Assembly: GCA_937892225.1 (NCBI GenBank)
Contig: CALAUH010000083.1
Location: 1-15,243, forward strand
DNA from: an uncultured Treponema sp.
Lineage (GTDB): Bacteria > Spirochaetota > Spirochaetia > Treponematales > Treponemataceae
Direction of reading: 5' to 3'
Length of the DNA stretch: 15,243 nt
A program made the position numbers and the translations under genes. Below, one piece after another: positions 1-8,052 of the stretch; the stretch's first letter is position 1, and each line of letters opens with the position of its first letter. The notes under the pieces were generated by a model. The model searched no databases. It saw only the letters and a program-made list of their open reading frames with translations, and was not told where the DNA came from.

Positions 1-24
1 ATGCAATAATAAACTTTTTCATTT

Positions 25-717
25 TCAAATATACTTTTTTAAATCTTCAATTATTTTAGTAACATCATTAGATTTAGTTCCCTGATAATGAAGTGTGTGA
101 TCTGGATTTTCCCAATATGCATAGGTAAAAGTTTTTTCTTTAGAATTACATGATTTTTTAACGGCATTAATCCAATCATCTAAATTCGGGTATGGTTCTG
201 GACCGAAAGGAAAAATTATATTTGCTTTTGCCTGACCTGTTTTATTTATTTTTTCGATTATATTTTCGTAGGGCAGATATTTTCTTGCAATGTTATAATC
301 AGCTGCCTTTGTATTTGTATTTTTTAATGTATTTTGGAAGCATGTAACAGTTTTATCTTCCTGTTCAAAATATACATCCCAGCCAAGCCATCCATGTTCT
401 ATTGGAGATTTTCCGCTTAAAAATGTAGTTGTACTTGCAGTTGTTGTCGGAGGAAAAATAGAAGAATAATCAGTTAAAAGATTTCTTGGTAAAAAGTCTT
501 TATAATATAGATGATTTTGTAAAATGTTCATTCCAAGACCATCTAAAAGAATAACGACAACATGTTTATAATTTTTACTTAAAACAGCATCTGCTTCTGC
601 AAGTGTATTATGTTCTGGCTCAATACCAAAATGTTTTAAAATAGAGCAGGAAAGATTTAATATACTCTTGTTATAATCTGGTAAAGTAACTTCTTCTGGT
701 AAATTTTCAAAATCCAT
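25..717 (-). CDS. Alkaline-phosphatase-superfamily (phosphodiesterase/pyrophosphatase-like) protein, apparently C-terminally truncated
   Basis: A 230-residue protein starting MDFENLPEEV. This ATG was chosen because GGAG lies 8-10 bases upstream; an in-frame ATG 51 bases further out has no such site. The alkaline-phosphatase fold is indicated by ILLDGLG (residues 56-62, metal-ligand Asp59), FPPTTTAST (88-96, containing the probable nucleophile Thr), a GKSPIEHG segment (102-109) and YWENPDHTLH (201-210), whose Asp206 and His210 match the second metal site. Family members normally continue for over 100 residues through a TADHG-type metal motif and a final His. Here a TGA follows LKKYI directly, so those ligands are missing. 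The stop lies next to a run of six A, so a frameshift (real or from sequencing) is plausible; the window ends 24 bases later. Family assignment is firm, substrate unknown, activity as written doubtful. Confidence 0.8.
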   Translation of the reverse strand: MDFENLPEEVTLPDYNKSILNLSCSILKHFGIEPEHNTLAEADAVLSKNYKHVVVILLDGLGMNILQNHLYYKDFLPRNLLTDYSSIFPPTTTASTTTFLSGKSPIEHGWLGWDVYFEQEDKTVTCFQNTLKNTNTKAADYNIARKYLPYENIIEKINKTGQAKANIIFPFGPEPYPNLDDWINAVKKSCNSKEKTFTYAYWENPDHTLHYQGTKSNDVTKIIEDLKKYI

Positions 718-739
718 TTTAAACTCCAATTTAATTAAT

Positions 740-768
740 ATTTTAAAATACTTTTTTCTAAAAAACAA
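740..768 (-). promoter_or_regulatory. Putative sigma70-type promoter of the phosphatase-like gene
   Basis: On the minus strand TTGTTT (763-768) and TAAAAT (740-745) are separated by 17 bases, about 23 bases upstream of the start codon. The region is very AT-rich, so chance matches are likely. Confidence 0.4.
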
Positions 769-822
769 ATAAAAAAATAAATAATAGATTTACAATTAAT
801 TAAAAATTTGCTTTATTTTTTT

Positions 823-850
823 TTGAAATACCTATAAAATATTTTATAAA
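823..850 (+). promoter_or_regulatory. Putative promoter of the lipoprotein-yqaE operon
   Basis: TTGAAA (823-828) and TATAAA (845-850) are spaced by 16 bases, 25 bases before the lipoprotein ATG. It lies in the divergent intergenic region shared with the phosphatase-like gene. Judged by eye in AT-rich DNA. Confidence 0.45.
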
Positions 851-875
851 TTAAACATCAGAAGTGGCTTATTTT

Positions 876-1769
876 ATGAAAAAAATTTTATTATCAAGTT
901 TTGTTTTGTTTTTGTTATTTTCTTGTAATGGCAAAAAAGAAAATAATCAGAATGTTGTAAATGCTAATTCAGGCAATACTGAAAATGCAGATGTTGAAGT
1001 TATTATTGATACAGAAAATACAGCAACATCAAGTTCAACAGTTTCACAGAATACTGTAGAAGTTGTATCAGATGAAATTGAAGAAATAATTGAAATTCCA
1101 GAAATTACAGCAGAACTTTTTAACGAGCATATTGTTTATCAGTTAAATGATAATTTTACAGAGAAGATGGGAGCAAGTGCATTTTATCATCCTTTATCTG
1201 TAATGTATGTTTTAGGATTTTCAAAAGACGGTAAAATGGTTTGGTGTGATGACCGTTATATTGATGGAAAAGGTTCTAATAAATTTACTTTGTATGTACA
1301 GGATATAGTAAGTGATGAAATCATTCAGACAATTACTGAAGATGTAGCTGATATTCCTGGTAATACATCTATGGTTGAATATTTTGTAAAAACAAAGAAA
1401 GCAGAAATTAAAAAAGCTTTAGAAGATAATAAAATCAGAATCAGTAAATCTGAAGTTAAAGAATTTCCTGTAAGAATTGGACAAAATAATTTTGATGCAA
1501 AAATTGATTTTCAAGATACAGGCAGATTTTTAAATGACATTCAGAAAATCAGTAATTATTCTTGTATCGTTACAAAAAATAATTCAACAAAAAAGACTGT
1601 TACATCAAAAAAAGAATGTACTGTAGAAAATGCAATAGTTGCAGGATTTATTAAATCACCTTATGAAGACAGACTTGCTGTAATTATTGCAGAAGCTTCT
1701 ATTGGATTTGAAGGATTAGATATTTATTATAATATTTCTGGATGTGATTTAAACAAAAATTTTAAATAA
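876..1769 (+). CDS. Lipoprotein of unknown function
   Basis: A 297-residue protein. The signal MKKILLSSFVLFLLFSC has a basic start, a hydrophobic core and a lipobox LFSC, so Cys17 should be lipidated after signal peptidase II cleavage. Residues about 18-75 form an Asn/Thr/Ser/Glu-rich, probably disordered tether. The rest looks like a folded mixed alpha/beta domain with no motif I recognise; it holds Cys residues near VWCDD, NYSCIV, KKECTV and SGCDL, which could form disulfides. The ATG at 876 is preferred over an in-frame GTG at 864 because the signal peptide begins there. It appears to lead an operon with the YqaE-like peptide 18 bases downstream and the exported protein after it. Export is well supported; the function is not identifiable. 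Confidence 0.85.
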   Translation: MKKILLSSFVLFLLFSCNGKKENNQNVVNANSGNTENADVEVIIDTENTATSSSTVSQNTVEVVSDEIEEIIEIPEITAELFNEHIVYQLNDNFTEKMGASAFYHPLSVMYVLGFSKDGKMVWCDDRYIDGKGSNKFTLYVQDIVSDEIIQTITEDVADIPGNTSMVEYFVKTKKAEIKKALEDNKIRISKSEVKEFPVRIGQNNFDAKIDFQDTGRFLNDIQKISNYSCIVTKNNSTKKTVTSKKECTVENAIVAGFIKSPYEDRLAVIIAEASIGFEGLDIYYNISGCDLNKNFK

Positions 1770-1787
1770 TTATTTAGGATAAAGATT

Positions 1788-1940
1788 ATGGGATGTGGAC
1801 GCGTTTTATTATGTATAATTTTTCCACCGTTAGCAGTTTTAGATAAAGGCTGCGGTGCAGTAGTATTAACTTTGTTGTTAACATTAGTAGGATGGGTTCC
1901 TGGAGTTATTGCAGCGATTATTTTTAATAATAAAGGATAA
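1788..1940 (+). CDS. YqaE/Pmp3 family (UPF0057) small membrane proteolipid
   Basis: A 50-residue ORF, MGCGRVLLCIIFPPLAVLDK to IIFNNKG. The family pattern is plain: a first helix containing FPPLAV (11-16), a short loop with KGCG, then a second helix containing TLLLTLVGWVPGVIAA. YqaE/Pmp3 proteins are two-helix inner-membrane peptides; the yeast member Pmp3 modulates membrane potential, while the bacterial role is poorly defined and often linked to stress. AGGAT lies about 9 bases upstream of the ATG. The gene sits 18 bases after the lipoprotein and 2 bases before the next start, so it is the middle gene of a three-gene operon. Cys3 and the loop Cys are not a usual feature of the family that I can vouch for. 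Family call is confident. Confidence 0.88.
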   Translation: MGCGRVLLCIIFPPLAVLDKGCGAVVLTLLLTLVGWVPGVIAAIIFNNKG

Positions 1941-1942
1941 AT

Positions 1943-2293
1943 ATGAAAAAATATTTTTTATTATTAATCTTATTCTTCTCTTCTTTTAGTTTATTTTCTA
2001 GAGAAATAAAAGAACTGTCTTATTTTACTTTAACGGGAGTTCAGGAATTAAGGGAAGAGCAGGGATTTGATAAAATTATTGTTTATAAAACTTTAAATCA
2101 TGAAGGCGGATTAAAAATTCGTGTTCTGGAAATCGGTAATAAAGATACAAAAGATAATAAAAACGGTGTCTGGTTAAAAATACTCACTACTGCACCAATA
2201 TGGGTAGATAATGGAGAATGGATTCTTAAACATTCAAAATTCTGGATTTTTTTAACAGATGATGAAAAAATATATGAATATGAAGAAATATAA
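1943..2293 (+). CDS. Small exported protein of unknown function
   Basis: A 116-residue protein. MKKYFLLLILFFSSFSLFS is a classical signal peptide, probably cleaved near residue 19, and there is no lipobox Cys. The mature part (about 97 residues) has no cysteine and looks beta-rich. It includes a Trp-rich stretch (VWLKIL, PIWVDNGEWI, FWIFL) reminiscent of small SH3-like or ligand-binding beta folds in exported spirochaetal proteins, but I cannot name a family. AAAGGA precedes the ATG by about 6 bases, overlapping the end of the yqaE-like gene (2-base gap), so co-translation with the upstream genes is likely. It is the last gene of that operon; no clear terminator follows, and a promoter for the next gene lies just downstream. 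Confidence 0.8.
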   Translation: MKKYFLLLILFFSSFSLFSREIKELSYFTLTGVQELREEQGFDKIIVYKTLNHEGGLKIRVLEIGNKDTKDNKNGVWLKILTTAPIWVDNGEWILKHSKFWIFLTDDEKIYEYEEI

Positions 2294-2310
2294 TATTTTT
2301 ATTATTTCTA

Positions 2311-2339
2311 TTGATTAATTATTTTTATTATATGATAAT
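2311..2339 (+). promoter_or_regulatory. Putative promoter of the 2366-moxR operon
   Basis: TTGATT (2311-2316) and GATAAT (2334-2339, preceded by T) are separated by exactly 17 bases, giving a leader of about 20 bases before the ATG at 2366. It is one of the better sigma70-like matches in the window. Confidence 0.5.
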
Positions 2340-2365
2340 CAGATAGGTTAATATCAGGTGCGGAA

Positions 2366-3376
2366 ATGAGATTTAAAAAATTCGTTTTAGGTTTATTTTG
2401 TCTTTGTTCAATTTTTTTATTTTTAGGTATTTGTATTGTTATTGTTAATTCTTTTTCAAAAAATATTAATATGGCATTTTTCTGGATTGGAATTAATGGT
2501 TTATTAATAATCTTTTTTATAAACAGTCTTTATTATCTTTTTGACAGACCAAAGAAATCAAAAAAAGAAGTAACAGTCAGTTGGTGTATATCTTTAATTT
2601 TATGTATTATAAGTGTCGTTTCAATTGTTGGTGCTGTAGCAAATGGTGATTTGGATCAGGTTTCAGAAACAGAATCAATTTCAAATAGATATTATGTTTC
2701 TAATATAGAAGATGTCTATCAGGGAACTTATCTTCCAATGGAATTTGTTCAGAACTTAAAACATACAAAATCTTATGAAAAAGCATTTCAAATAGTTCCT
2801 TCTGATGTTGATTTTATTGTTGGTGTTCATAAAAATGTTGTAAATGCAAGTCACAGATTTGAAGAAGAGTTTTCATATAATTCATATCGTGTTACTTCTT
2901 TTAAATATGAATTTCAAGATGGTTCAATTGTTTTAATAAATGATAAAAATCAGAAATATGTAAAAATTTCAGATAATTTGCATTTAAATGAAGTTGTATG
3001 TCAGTATGTAATGAAAGTTATTTTTGAACAATATCTTGATGTTATAAAAGTAGAAGGTAATTCTTTCGAAGCTGATAATAACAAATTTACTTTTGTTTCA
3101 AATATTGAAAATATTTTTAATAATGATTCTCCTAATTTATTTTTATCAGATGGAATTAATACTTACTCTGCAAAATTAGTAGATAATCATTTGAATTTAA
3201 GATTAATAGACAGCAGTTCTCCATCAGATATAAAACATAATGCAGAAAAAATAATTAATTTATCTTCTTCTCCAGATTTAACTGTTACAGAACCGACATT
3301 TATTAAATCTACAGAAACAGAATTAATAGAAGAAATTCAAACCGAACCAATTGATGATGGTTCAGATCTTTTATAG
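2366..3376 (+). CDS. Membrane protein of unknown function, three N-terminal TM helices and a large soluble domain
   Basis: A 336-residue protein. Three hydrophobic segments at about residues 6-28, 37-58 and 74-93 are followed by a soluble region of about 240 residues, probably one compact domain (about 95-290). A Ser/Pro/Thr/Glu-rich tail closes it (about 290-336, ending DDGSDLL). The positively charged RPKKSKKE loop between helices 2 and 3 suggests that loop is cytoplasmic, which would put the soluble domain outside the cytoplasm; this is inferred from charge only. I recognise no family. The start has AGGTG upstream. Its stop lies only 9 bases before the MoxR-type ATPase, so the two are co-transcribed. 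MoxR ATPases commonly act on proteins encoded next to them, making this a candidate client or membrane partner. Confidence 0.75.
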   Translation: MRFKKFVLGLFCLCSIFLFLGICIVIVNSFSKNINMAFFWIGINGLLIIFFINSLYYLFDRPKKSKKEVTVSWCISLILCIISVVSIVGAVANGDLDQVSETESISNRYYVSNIEDVYQGTYLPMEFVQNLKHTKSYEKAFQIVPSDVDFIVGVHKNVVNASHRFEEEFSYNSYRVTSFKYEFQDGSIVLINDKNQKYVKISDNLHLNEVVCQYVMKVIFEQYLDVIKVEGNSFEADNNKFTFVSNIENIFNNDSPNLFLSDGINTYSAKLVDNHLNLRLIDSSSPSDIKHNAEKIINLSSSPDLTVTEPTFIKSTETELIEEIQTEPIDDGSDLL

Positions 3377-3385
3377 AAAGAAAAT

Positions 3386-4453
3386 ATGACAATAAATACA
3401 AAACAACTTTTATACATTTTAGATAATACGCCATCTACTCAAAATATAATGCTTGTTGGTAAGCATGGAATTGGTAAATCAAGAATCCTTGAAGATTATT
3501 ATAATAAAAAGGGTGCAAAGGTTGTAACATTGTTTTTAGGTCAGATGAGTGACCCTGGTGATTTAATTGGTCTTCCAGAAAAAAATGAAAAAACTGGTAA
3601 AACAGATTTTATGCTTCCTTACTGGTTTCCAAATGATAATCAGAGTATTGTTTTATTTTTAGATGAATTAAATAGAGCCCGACCTGAAGTTTTGCAGACT
3701 ATAATGGATTTAACATTAAATAGAAAATTAGCTGGTAAAGAATTACCTGAAGGCAGTAGAATTATTAGCGCTGTAAATAACGGTAATGAATATCAGCTTA
3801 CAGATTTGGATCCTGCTTTAGTTTCAAGATTTAATATATATGAATTTGCGCCGACTGTAGAAGACTGGCTTATCTGGGCAGAAAAAACAGAAATAGATAA
3901 CAGAATAATTAATTTTATCAGTGAAAATCCAGAATTTTTGGATGGAGCTGATGTAGATCTTTTATCAGAAAATCTTGAAAGAACTCCGGACAGACGAAGC
4001 TGGGAAAGAACTTCTCAAATTATTAAAAAGTTCGAAAATATAGGACAGAAACAAAAAGCCTTGATTTCTGGAATTATCGGTAACAGGGCATGCAGTGTCT
4101 TTTTTAAATTTGTAAACGAAAATAATATTCCGTCTGCAAAAGAACTTTTAACTTCAGATTTTGATAAAGTTACTTCTAAAATAAAAGACTTGTCTTTACC
4201 AGAAATTACTCAGGTAAATAATTCAATTTTTCGTTTTTTAGAAAGTAAAATTTATCAGGACAGCGAAAAAGAAATTATATCTAAAAATCTGGTTAATTAT
4301 TTTGATTTTATCGGTACAAATTTTGGAAAAGAATTCCAGTCACAGTTTGCATCTTTATGTAATGCAGATAATTATCCTGAAACATTATATTTTATTTCTA
4401 CAGAATGTTTTGAACTTTACGAAAATATAATGAAAAGTGTAATGGATTTTTAA
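3386..4453 (+). CDS. MoxR-type AAA+ ATPase
   Basis: A 355-residue ATPase. Visible motifs are Walker A GKHGIGKS (25-32), the MoxR-characteristic DPGDLIGLPE (56-65), Walker B LFLDE (90-94) followed by LNRARPEVLQ, sensor-1 Asn at 131 (SAVNNGNEY), the arginine finger in LVSRF (Arg148) and a TPDRRSW sensor-2 region (200-206). The C-terminal 130 residues form a helical region I cannot assign. MoxR proteins are hexameric chaperone-like ATPases that insert cofactors into, or remodel, partner proteins, usually together with a VWA-domain protein. The VWA-like gene at 8045 is the obvious partner, although five kilobases separate the two. It follows the membrane protein at 2366 by 9 bases and ends one base from the convergent acyltransferase gene, leaving no room for a separate terminator. 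MoxR subfamily not assigned. Confidence 0.88.
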   Translation: MTINTKQLLYILDNTPSTQNIMLVGKHGIGKSRILEDYYNKKGAKVVTLFLGQMSDPGDLIGLPEKNEKTGKTDFMLPYWFPNDNQSIVLFLDELNRARPEVLQTIMDLTLNRKLAGKELPEGSRIISAVNNGNEYQLTDLDPALVSRFNIYEFAPTVEDWLIWAEKTEIDNRIINFISENPEFLDGADVDLLSENLERTPDRRSWERTSQIIKKFENIGQKQKALISGIIGNRACSVFFKFVNENNIPSAKELLTSDFDKVTSKIKDLSLPEITQVNNSIFRFLESKIYQDSEKEIISKNLVNYFDFIGTNFGKEFQSQFASLCNADNYPETLYFISTECFELYENIMKSVMDF

Positions 4454-4454
4454 T

Positions 4455-5192
4455 TTATTCTATTTCACCCATATTTTTTTTCATCAATTTTTCAGAATAT
4501 TCGCTCATTTCTATTGTATTCATTGAGCTGACCTGTTCGCTGGATAAAACATCAAGAATATCTAAATAAATATCTGTTTTTTTCCATGGCCAGTTTTTGC
4601 AGATTTTTTCGGTATCTTTTGCTGTCATAATAACAACTGGAACTTTTGTTTTTTCTGCTATTTTAAATGAACCGCTTTTTAGTGGAGCCATAAATCCTGT
4701 TGTAGTTCTAGTTCCTTCTGGATAAATACAAACAGAAACTTCATCCTTTTTAATTAAATCAATTGCCTTTAATATTGTAATAAGTGCGAGTTTTGGATTA
4801 TTTCTGTTTATTGCCATAAAACAGCATTTTCTGATTATTCTTCCAAAACAGAATACTTTAAAATTTTCTGGTTTTGAAACAAATGCTAAATCATATTTTT
4901 TAAGTGCATACCATGTTGTAATAGGGTCAAACTTTGACCGATGATTGCAGACTAATAAAAATCTTGTATTTTCAGGAATTTTTTCTTTACCTGTTAAATG
5001 GATTTTTATCCTTCCGAAGAAAATTACCTGCGCAGTTGAGAAATTAAGCAGAAATCTATAAAACTTGTTGTTTTTTCTGTAATCTTTTTTTGTACTTACG
5101 AAAAGACTGCAGATAATTATAAAAAGAAGAAATAGTAATTCTAAAGAAATTAAACCACCAGCAATATATAAAATAATTTTTAATGCTGTCAT
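4455..5192 (-). CDS. plsC: 1-acyl-sn-glycerol-3-phosphate acyltransferase (PlsC-like)
   Basis: A 245-residue membrane acyltransferase expected to transfer an acyl group to lysophosphatidic acid, giving phosphatidic acid, the precursor of membrane phospholipids. It has an N-terminal hydrophobic helix (about 5-32), the catalytic HX4D motif in CNHRSKFD (His84 and Asp89), a GRIIRK segment (117-122), and the EGTR glycerol-3-phosphate-binding motif in YPEGTRT (157-163), followed by LKSGSFKIA and PVVIM. Length fits the PlsC family. The gene begins 10 bases after the preceding minus-strand gene (5203-5757) and has AGAGG upstream, so the two form an operon. It is convergent with the MoxR-type gene. 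Its substrate is inferred from the family; other lyso-lipid acyltransferases share these motifs. Confidence 0.88.
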   Translation of the reverse strand: MTALKIILYIAGGLISLELLFLLFIIICSLFVSTKKDYRKNNKFYRFLLNFSTAQVIFFGRIKIHLTGKEKIPENTRFLLVCNHRSKFDPITTWYALKKYDLAFVSKPENFKVFCFGRIIRKCCFMAINRNNPKLALITILKAIDLIKKDEVSVCIYPEGTRTTTGFMAPLKSGSFKIAEKTKVPVVIMTAKDTEKICKNWPWKKTDIYLDILDVLSSEQVSSMNTIEMSEYSEKLMKKNMGEIE

Positions 5193-5202
5193 TAATACCT
5201 CT

Positions 5203-5757
5203 TTATTTTTTGAATTGTGCTACTTTTATTCCTAAAACTCTGTATTCTATTGTTTTGTTTTTTTCATTATAGTAAAGCTTCAAAAATTTGGAATTGACTC
5301 TATCATAAAGTTCAATTTCTCCAGATTTAGTGTCAAAATTATATTCGCCTTTTGATACATCCAGTATATCAGATTTACAGTGGAATGTATTATTTTTTTT
5401 AAGAACGATTGTTCCAAAAGTTTCTATATCACTAGTCCATTTTCTTCCTGCAACAGGATTTTTAGAAGAACCAGAAGGTGTTACAATCACTAACAGCAAA
5501 ATAAAAACAAGAATACAGAAAAGATAATTTGCCATTGATGATATTTTTTTTAGGAACGGTACTTTTGCAGAAGCTTTTTCGCATAGTCCGTTAAAAGGCA
5601 ATTTATTAATTATGTTTTGAACTTTATTAATATAAGGTTTAATTTTTTTTAATAAATCTTTTATTTTACCTAAAATGGTTTTATATAAATCTGTAATTTT
5701 TTGTAATAATGGTTTTACTTTTAACTTTATATTTTTAACTGATGTCAAATTATTCAT
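5203..5757 (-). CDS. Membrane-anchored protein of unknown function with Lys-rich amphipathic N-terminus
   Basis: 184 residues from the ATG at 5757. An in-frame ATG at 5796 would add 13 residues, and neither has a convincing Shine-Dalgarno, so the start is uncertain. Residues about 5-60 are Lys/Ile/Leu-rich amphipathic helix with near-repeated units (IKLKVKPLLQKI, ILGKIKDLLKKI, YINKVQNIINKL). One strong TM helix follows (about 76-94, FCILVFILLLVIV). The last 80 residues look like a small beta-rich domain with alternating turns (GRKWTSDIETFG, KKNNTFHCKSD, GEYNFDTKSGEIELYD), resembling a lipocalin-like half barrel; no family is recognised. It is transcribed 10 bases ahead of the PlsC-like gene and diverges from the copper ATPase. 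A role at the membrane surface is only a guess from topology. Confidence 0.7.
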   Translation of the reverse strand: MNNLTSVKNIKLKVKPLLQKITDLYKTILGKIKDLLKKIKPYINKVQNIINKLPFNGLCEKASAKVPFLKKISSMANYLFCILVFILLLVIVTPSGSSKNPVAGRKWTSDIETFGTIVLKKNNTFHCKSDILDVSKGEYNFDTKSGEIELYDRVNSKFLKLYYNEKNKTIEYRVLGIKVAQFKK

Positions 5758-5853
5758 AATGTGAATATAATAACAAAAAAAAATATTTTTGAACATATCA
5801 TTTTAAAAGAAAAAAGTGGACTAAAAATGTAAAAAAAATTATCTTATAAATAT

Positions 5854-8052
5854 ATGAAAAAATTTTTTGTATCTGGAATGGTTTGTGCCGCCTGTCAATC
5901 AAATGTCGAAAAAGCTGTAAAAAAAATTCCCGGTGTATCTGCATGTTCTGTAAATTTATTAACATCGACTCTGGTTGTAGAAGGAAATGTAGAAAATCAG
6001 ACCGTAATTGATGCTGTAGAAAAAGCTGGATATAAAGCTTCTGAATTAAAAGATCAAAATTTTGATTTTATTAAAGCAGAAAGTAAAAAAATTTTAAAAC
6101 GTTTTCTCTTTTCATTATTTTTTCTGATTATCCTTTATTATTTAAATATGGCAAAAATGATGAAGTGGCCATTGCCTGAAATGTTAAAAGATGATTATAA
6201 CAATGGTATAATACAATTATTTTTATCACTTATTATTTTAATTATAAATAAAAAATTTTTTATAAGTGCAGTAAAGAGTTTTCTTCATCCAAATATGGAT
6301 ACTTTAGTTTCACTTGGTTCAGGAATCTCTTTTATATACAGTTGTGTTTTATTATTTACAAAAAATGCACAGGTTTTATATTTTGAAAGCTCTGCAATGA
6401 TTGTAACTTTAATAACAATCGGTAAATTTCTTGAATCAATTTCCAAAGGAAAAACAACAGATGCATTAAAAAGTCTCGTAAAAATGTCACCGAAAAATGC
6501 AGTAATTATAAAGGATGGAAAAGAAGTAACAGTTCAAATTGATGATATTAAAATCGGTGATGTTTTTGTCGTTCGTCCAGGTGAACAGATTCCTGTAGAT
6601 GGAATTATCATTCAGGGAGATACTACAATAAATGAATCTGCTTTAACTGGTGAATCAGTTCCAAAAGATAAAACAACAGATGATTCTGTTTTTGCTGCAA
6701 CAATTAATCTTTCGGGAAATATAAAATGTAAAGCTACGAAAATTGGAGTTGAAACTACATTTTCTAAAATAATTCAGCTGGTAAAAGAATCTACTGCAAC
6801 AAAAGCTCCGATTGCAAAAATTGCCGATAAAGTTTCTGCCTTTTTTATTCCAGCGGTTATTGGTATTTCGATTTTAACATTTACAATATGGATTATAATC
6901 ACTAAAAATTTTGCATATTCAATTTCAAGAGCAATCAGTGTTCTTGTAGTAAGTTGTCCTTGTGCGTTAGGTTTAGCTACTCCGGTTGCGATTATGGTTG
7001 CCAATGGAGTAGGTGCTAAAATTGGAATATTGTTTAAAAATTCGCAGAGTCTTGAAAATGTCGGAAAAATACAGTCTGTAGCTTTTGATAAAACCGGTAC
7101 AATTACAAAAGGTGATTGTCAGGTTGTTAATATTTATTCTGATAATAAAAACAGGGCTTTACAGGCTGCATTTAATCTTGAAATAAAAAGTGAACATCCT
7201 TTAGCAAAAGCAATTGTAAAAGAAGCTGAAAAAAATGGATTAACTGCTGATGAATACACAGATTTTAAAACCGAAAGCGGTAAGGGGGTATGTGCAAAAA
7301 AAGAGGATGTTTTTTATTTTGGCGGCAATATTTTGTACTTGAAAGAAAAATGTCCTGAACTTTTTATGTATTCAAATAACGGTAATGAATTGATTAAAAC
7401 AATTGATAATTTTTCTAAAGAAGGTTCAACAGTTTTAATTTTTGCTTCAAGAGATGAAAAAGACTGTAAGTTAGAAGGAATTTTTGCAATTCAGGATGTT
7501 ATAAAATCAGAAAGTATTGCTTGTGTAAATGAATTAAAAAAGATGAATATTAATCTTTATATGCTTACCGGGGATAATAAAAATACTGCACAAAAAATTG
7601 CATCACAGGTTGGAATAGAAAATGTATATTCAGAATTATTACCGGATGGAAAAGCAAAAATTATAAAACAGATAAAACAAAACGAAAAAATTGCAATGAT
7701 TGGAGACGGTATAAATGATGCACCGTCTTTGGTAACTGCAGATATTGGTATTTCAATCGGTAAGGGAACTGATGTTGCAATAGACGCATCTGATATTGTT
7801 TTAGTTGATGAAAATCTTTTAAAAATTCCAGTAGCAATAAAATTAAGTCGGGCAACTTTAAGAAATATAAAGCAGAATTTATTCTGGGCATTTTTTTATA
7901 ATTCAATATTAATTCCTATTGCTGCTGGCGTTTTTCATTTTATTGGTTTAGAATTAACTCCTGTTTTTGCAGCACTTGCAATGAGTCTTTCTAGTTTTTG
8001 TGTTGTAATGAATGCATTAAGATTAAATCTTTTTAAGGTTGAAAATGAATAA
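5854..8052 (+). CDS. copA: Copper-translocating P1B-type ATPase
   Basis: A 732-residue heavy-metal P-type ATPase that should pump Cu(I) out of the cytoplasm using ATP. In order: one N-terminal HMA domain with GMVCAAC (8-14), two Cys for Cu(I); four TM helices (about 83-190); the actuator TGES loop (265-268); TM 5-6 carrying the transport-site CPC (368-370, in VSCPCALGLATP); the phosphorylation motif DKTGT (Asp412); the P1B nucleotide-binding HP motif SEHPLAKA (His448-Pro449); GDGIND (617-622); and two final TM helices (about 672-718). CPC plus GMxCAAC favours copper (or silver) over zinc/cadmium. Only one HMA domain is present. No copper chaperone or regulator gene is adjacent. It diverges from the 5203-5757 gene, and its 3' end overlaps the VWA-like gene by 8 bases. 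There is no Shine-Dalgarno before the ATG. Confidence 0.95.
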   Translation: MKKFFVSGMVCAACQSNVEKAVKKIPGVSACSVNLLTSTLVVEGNVENQTVIDAVEKAGYKASELKDQNFDFIKAESKKILKRFLFSLFFLIILYYLNMAKMMKWPLPEMLKDDYNNGIIQLFLSLIILIINKKFFISAVKSFLHPNMDTLVSLGSGISFIYSCVLLFTKNAQVLYFESSAMIVTLITIGKFLESISKGKTTDALKSLVKMSPKNAVIIKDGKEVTVQIDDIKIGDVFVVRPGEQIPVDGIIIQGDTTINESALTGESVPKDKTTDDSVFAATINLSGNIKCKATKIGVETTFSKIIQLVKESTATKAPIAKIADKVSAFFIPAVIGISILTFTIWIIITKNFAYSISRAISVLVVSCPCALGLATPVAIMVANGVGAKIGILFKNSQSLENVGKIQSVAFDKTGTITKGDCQVVNIYSDNKNRALQAAFNLEIKSEHPLAKAIVKEAEKNGLTADEYTDFKTESGKGVCAKKEDVFYFGGNILYLKEKCPELFMYSNNGNELIKTIDNFSKEGSTVLIFASRDEKDCKLEGIFAIQDVIKSESIACVNELKKMNINLYMLTGDNKNTAQKIASQVGIENVYSELLPDGKAKIIKQIKQNEKIAMIGDGINDAPSLVTADIGISIGKGTDVAIDASDIVLVDENLLKIPVAIKLSRATLRNIKQNLFWAFFYNSILIPIAAGVFHFIGLELTPVFAALAMSLSSFCVVMNALRLNLFKVENE

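Noticed and set aside
25..27. TGA read as an amino acid (recoding) in the phosphatase-like gene
   Set aside because: Trp is TGG throughout the window, no selenocysteine-type hairpin is evident, and a second in-frame TGA follows two codons later.
864..875. GTG start adding four residues to the lipoprotein
   Set aside because: The signal peptide begins naturally with MKK at 876, and the GTG has no better ribosome binding site.
5330..5527. 65-residue plus-strand frame inside the 5203-5757 gene
   Set aside because: It lies wholly antisense to a gene with a clear TM helix and operon context, has no ribosome binding site and no recognisable features.
6774..7004. Minus-strand frame opposite copA
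   Set aside because: It is antisense to the conserved TM5/CPC region of copA; openness follows from base composition.
8039..8044. TTG start for the VWA-like gene
   Set aside because: It adds only two residues; the ATG at 8045 has AAGG at suitable spacing.
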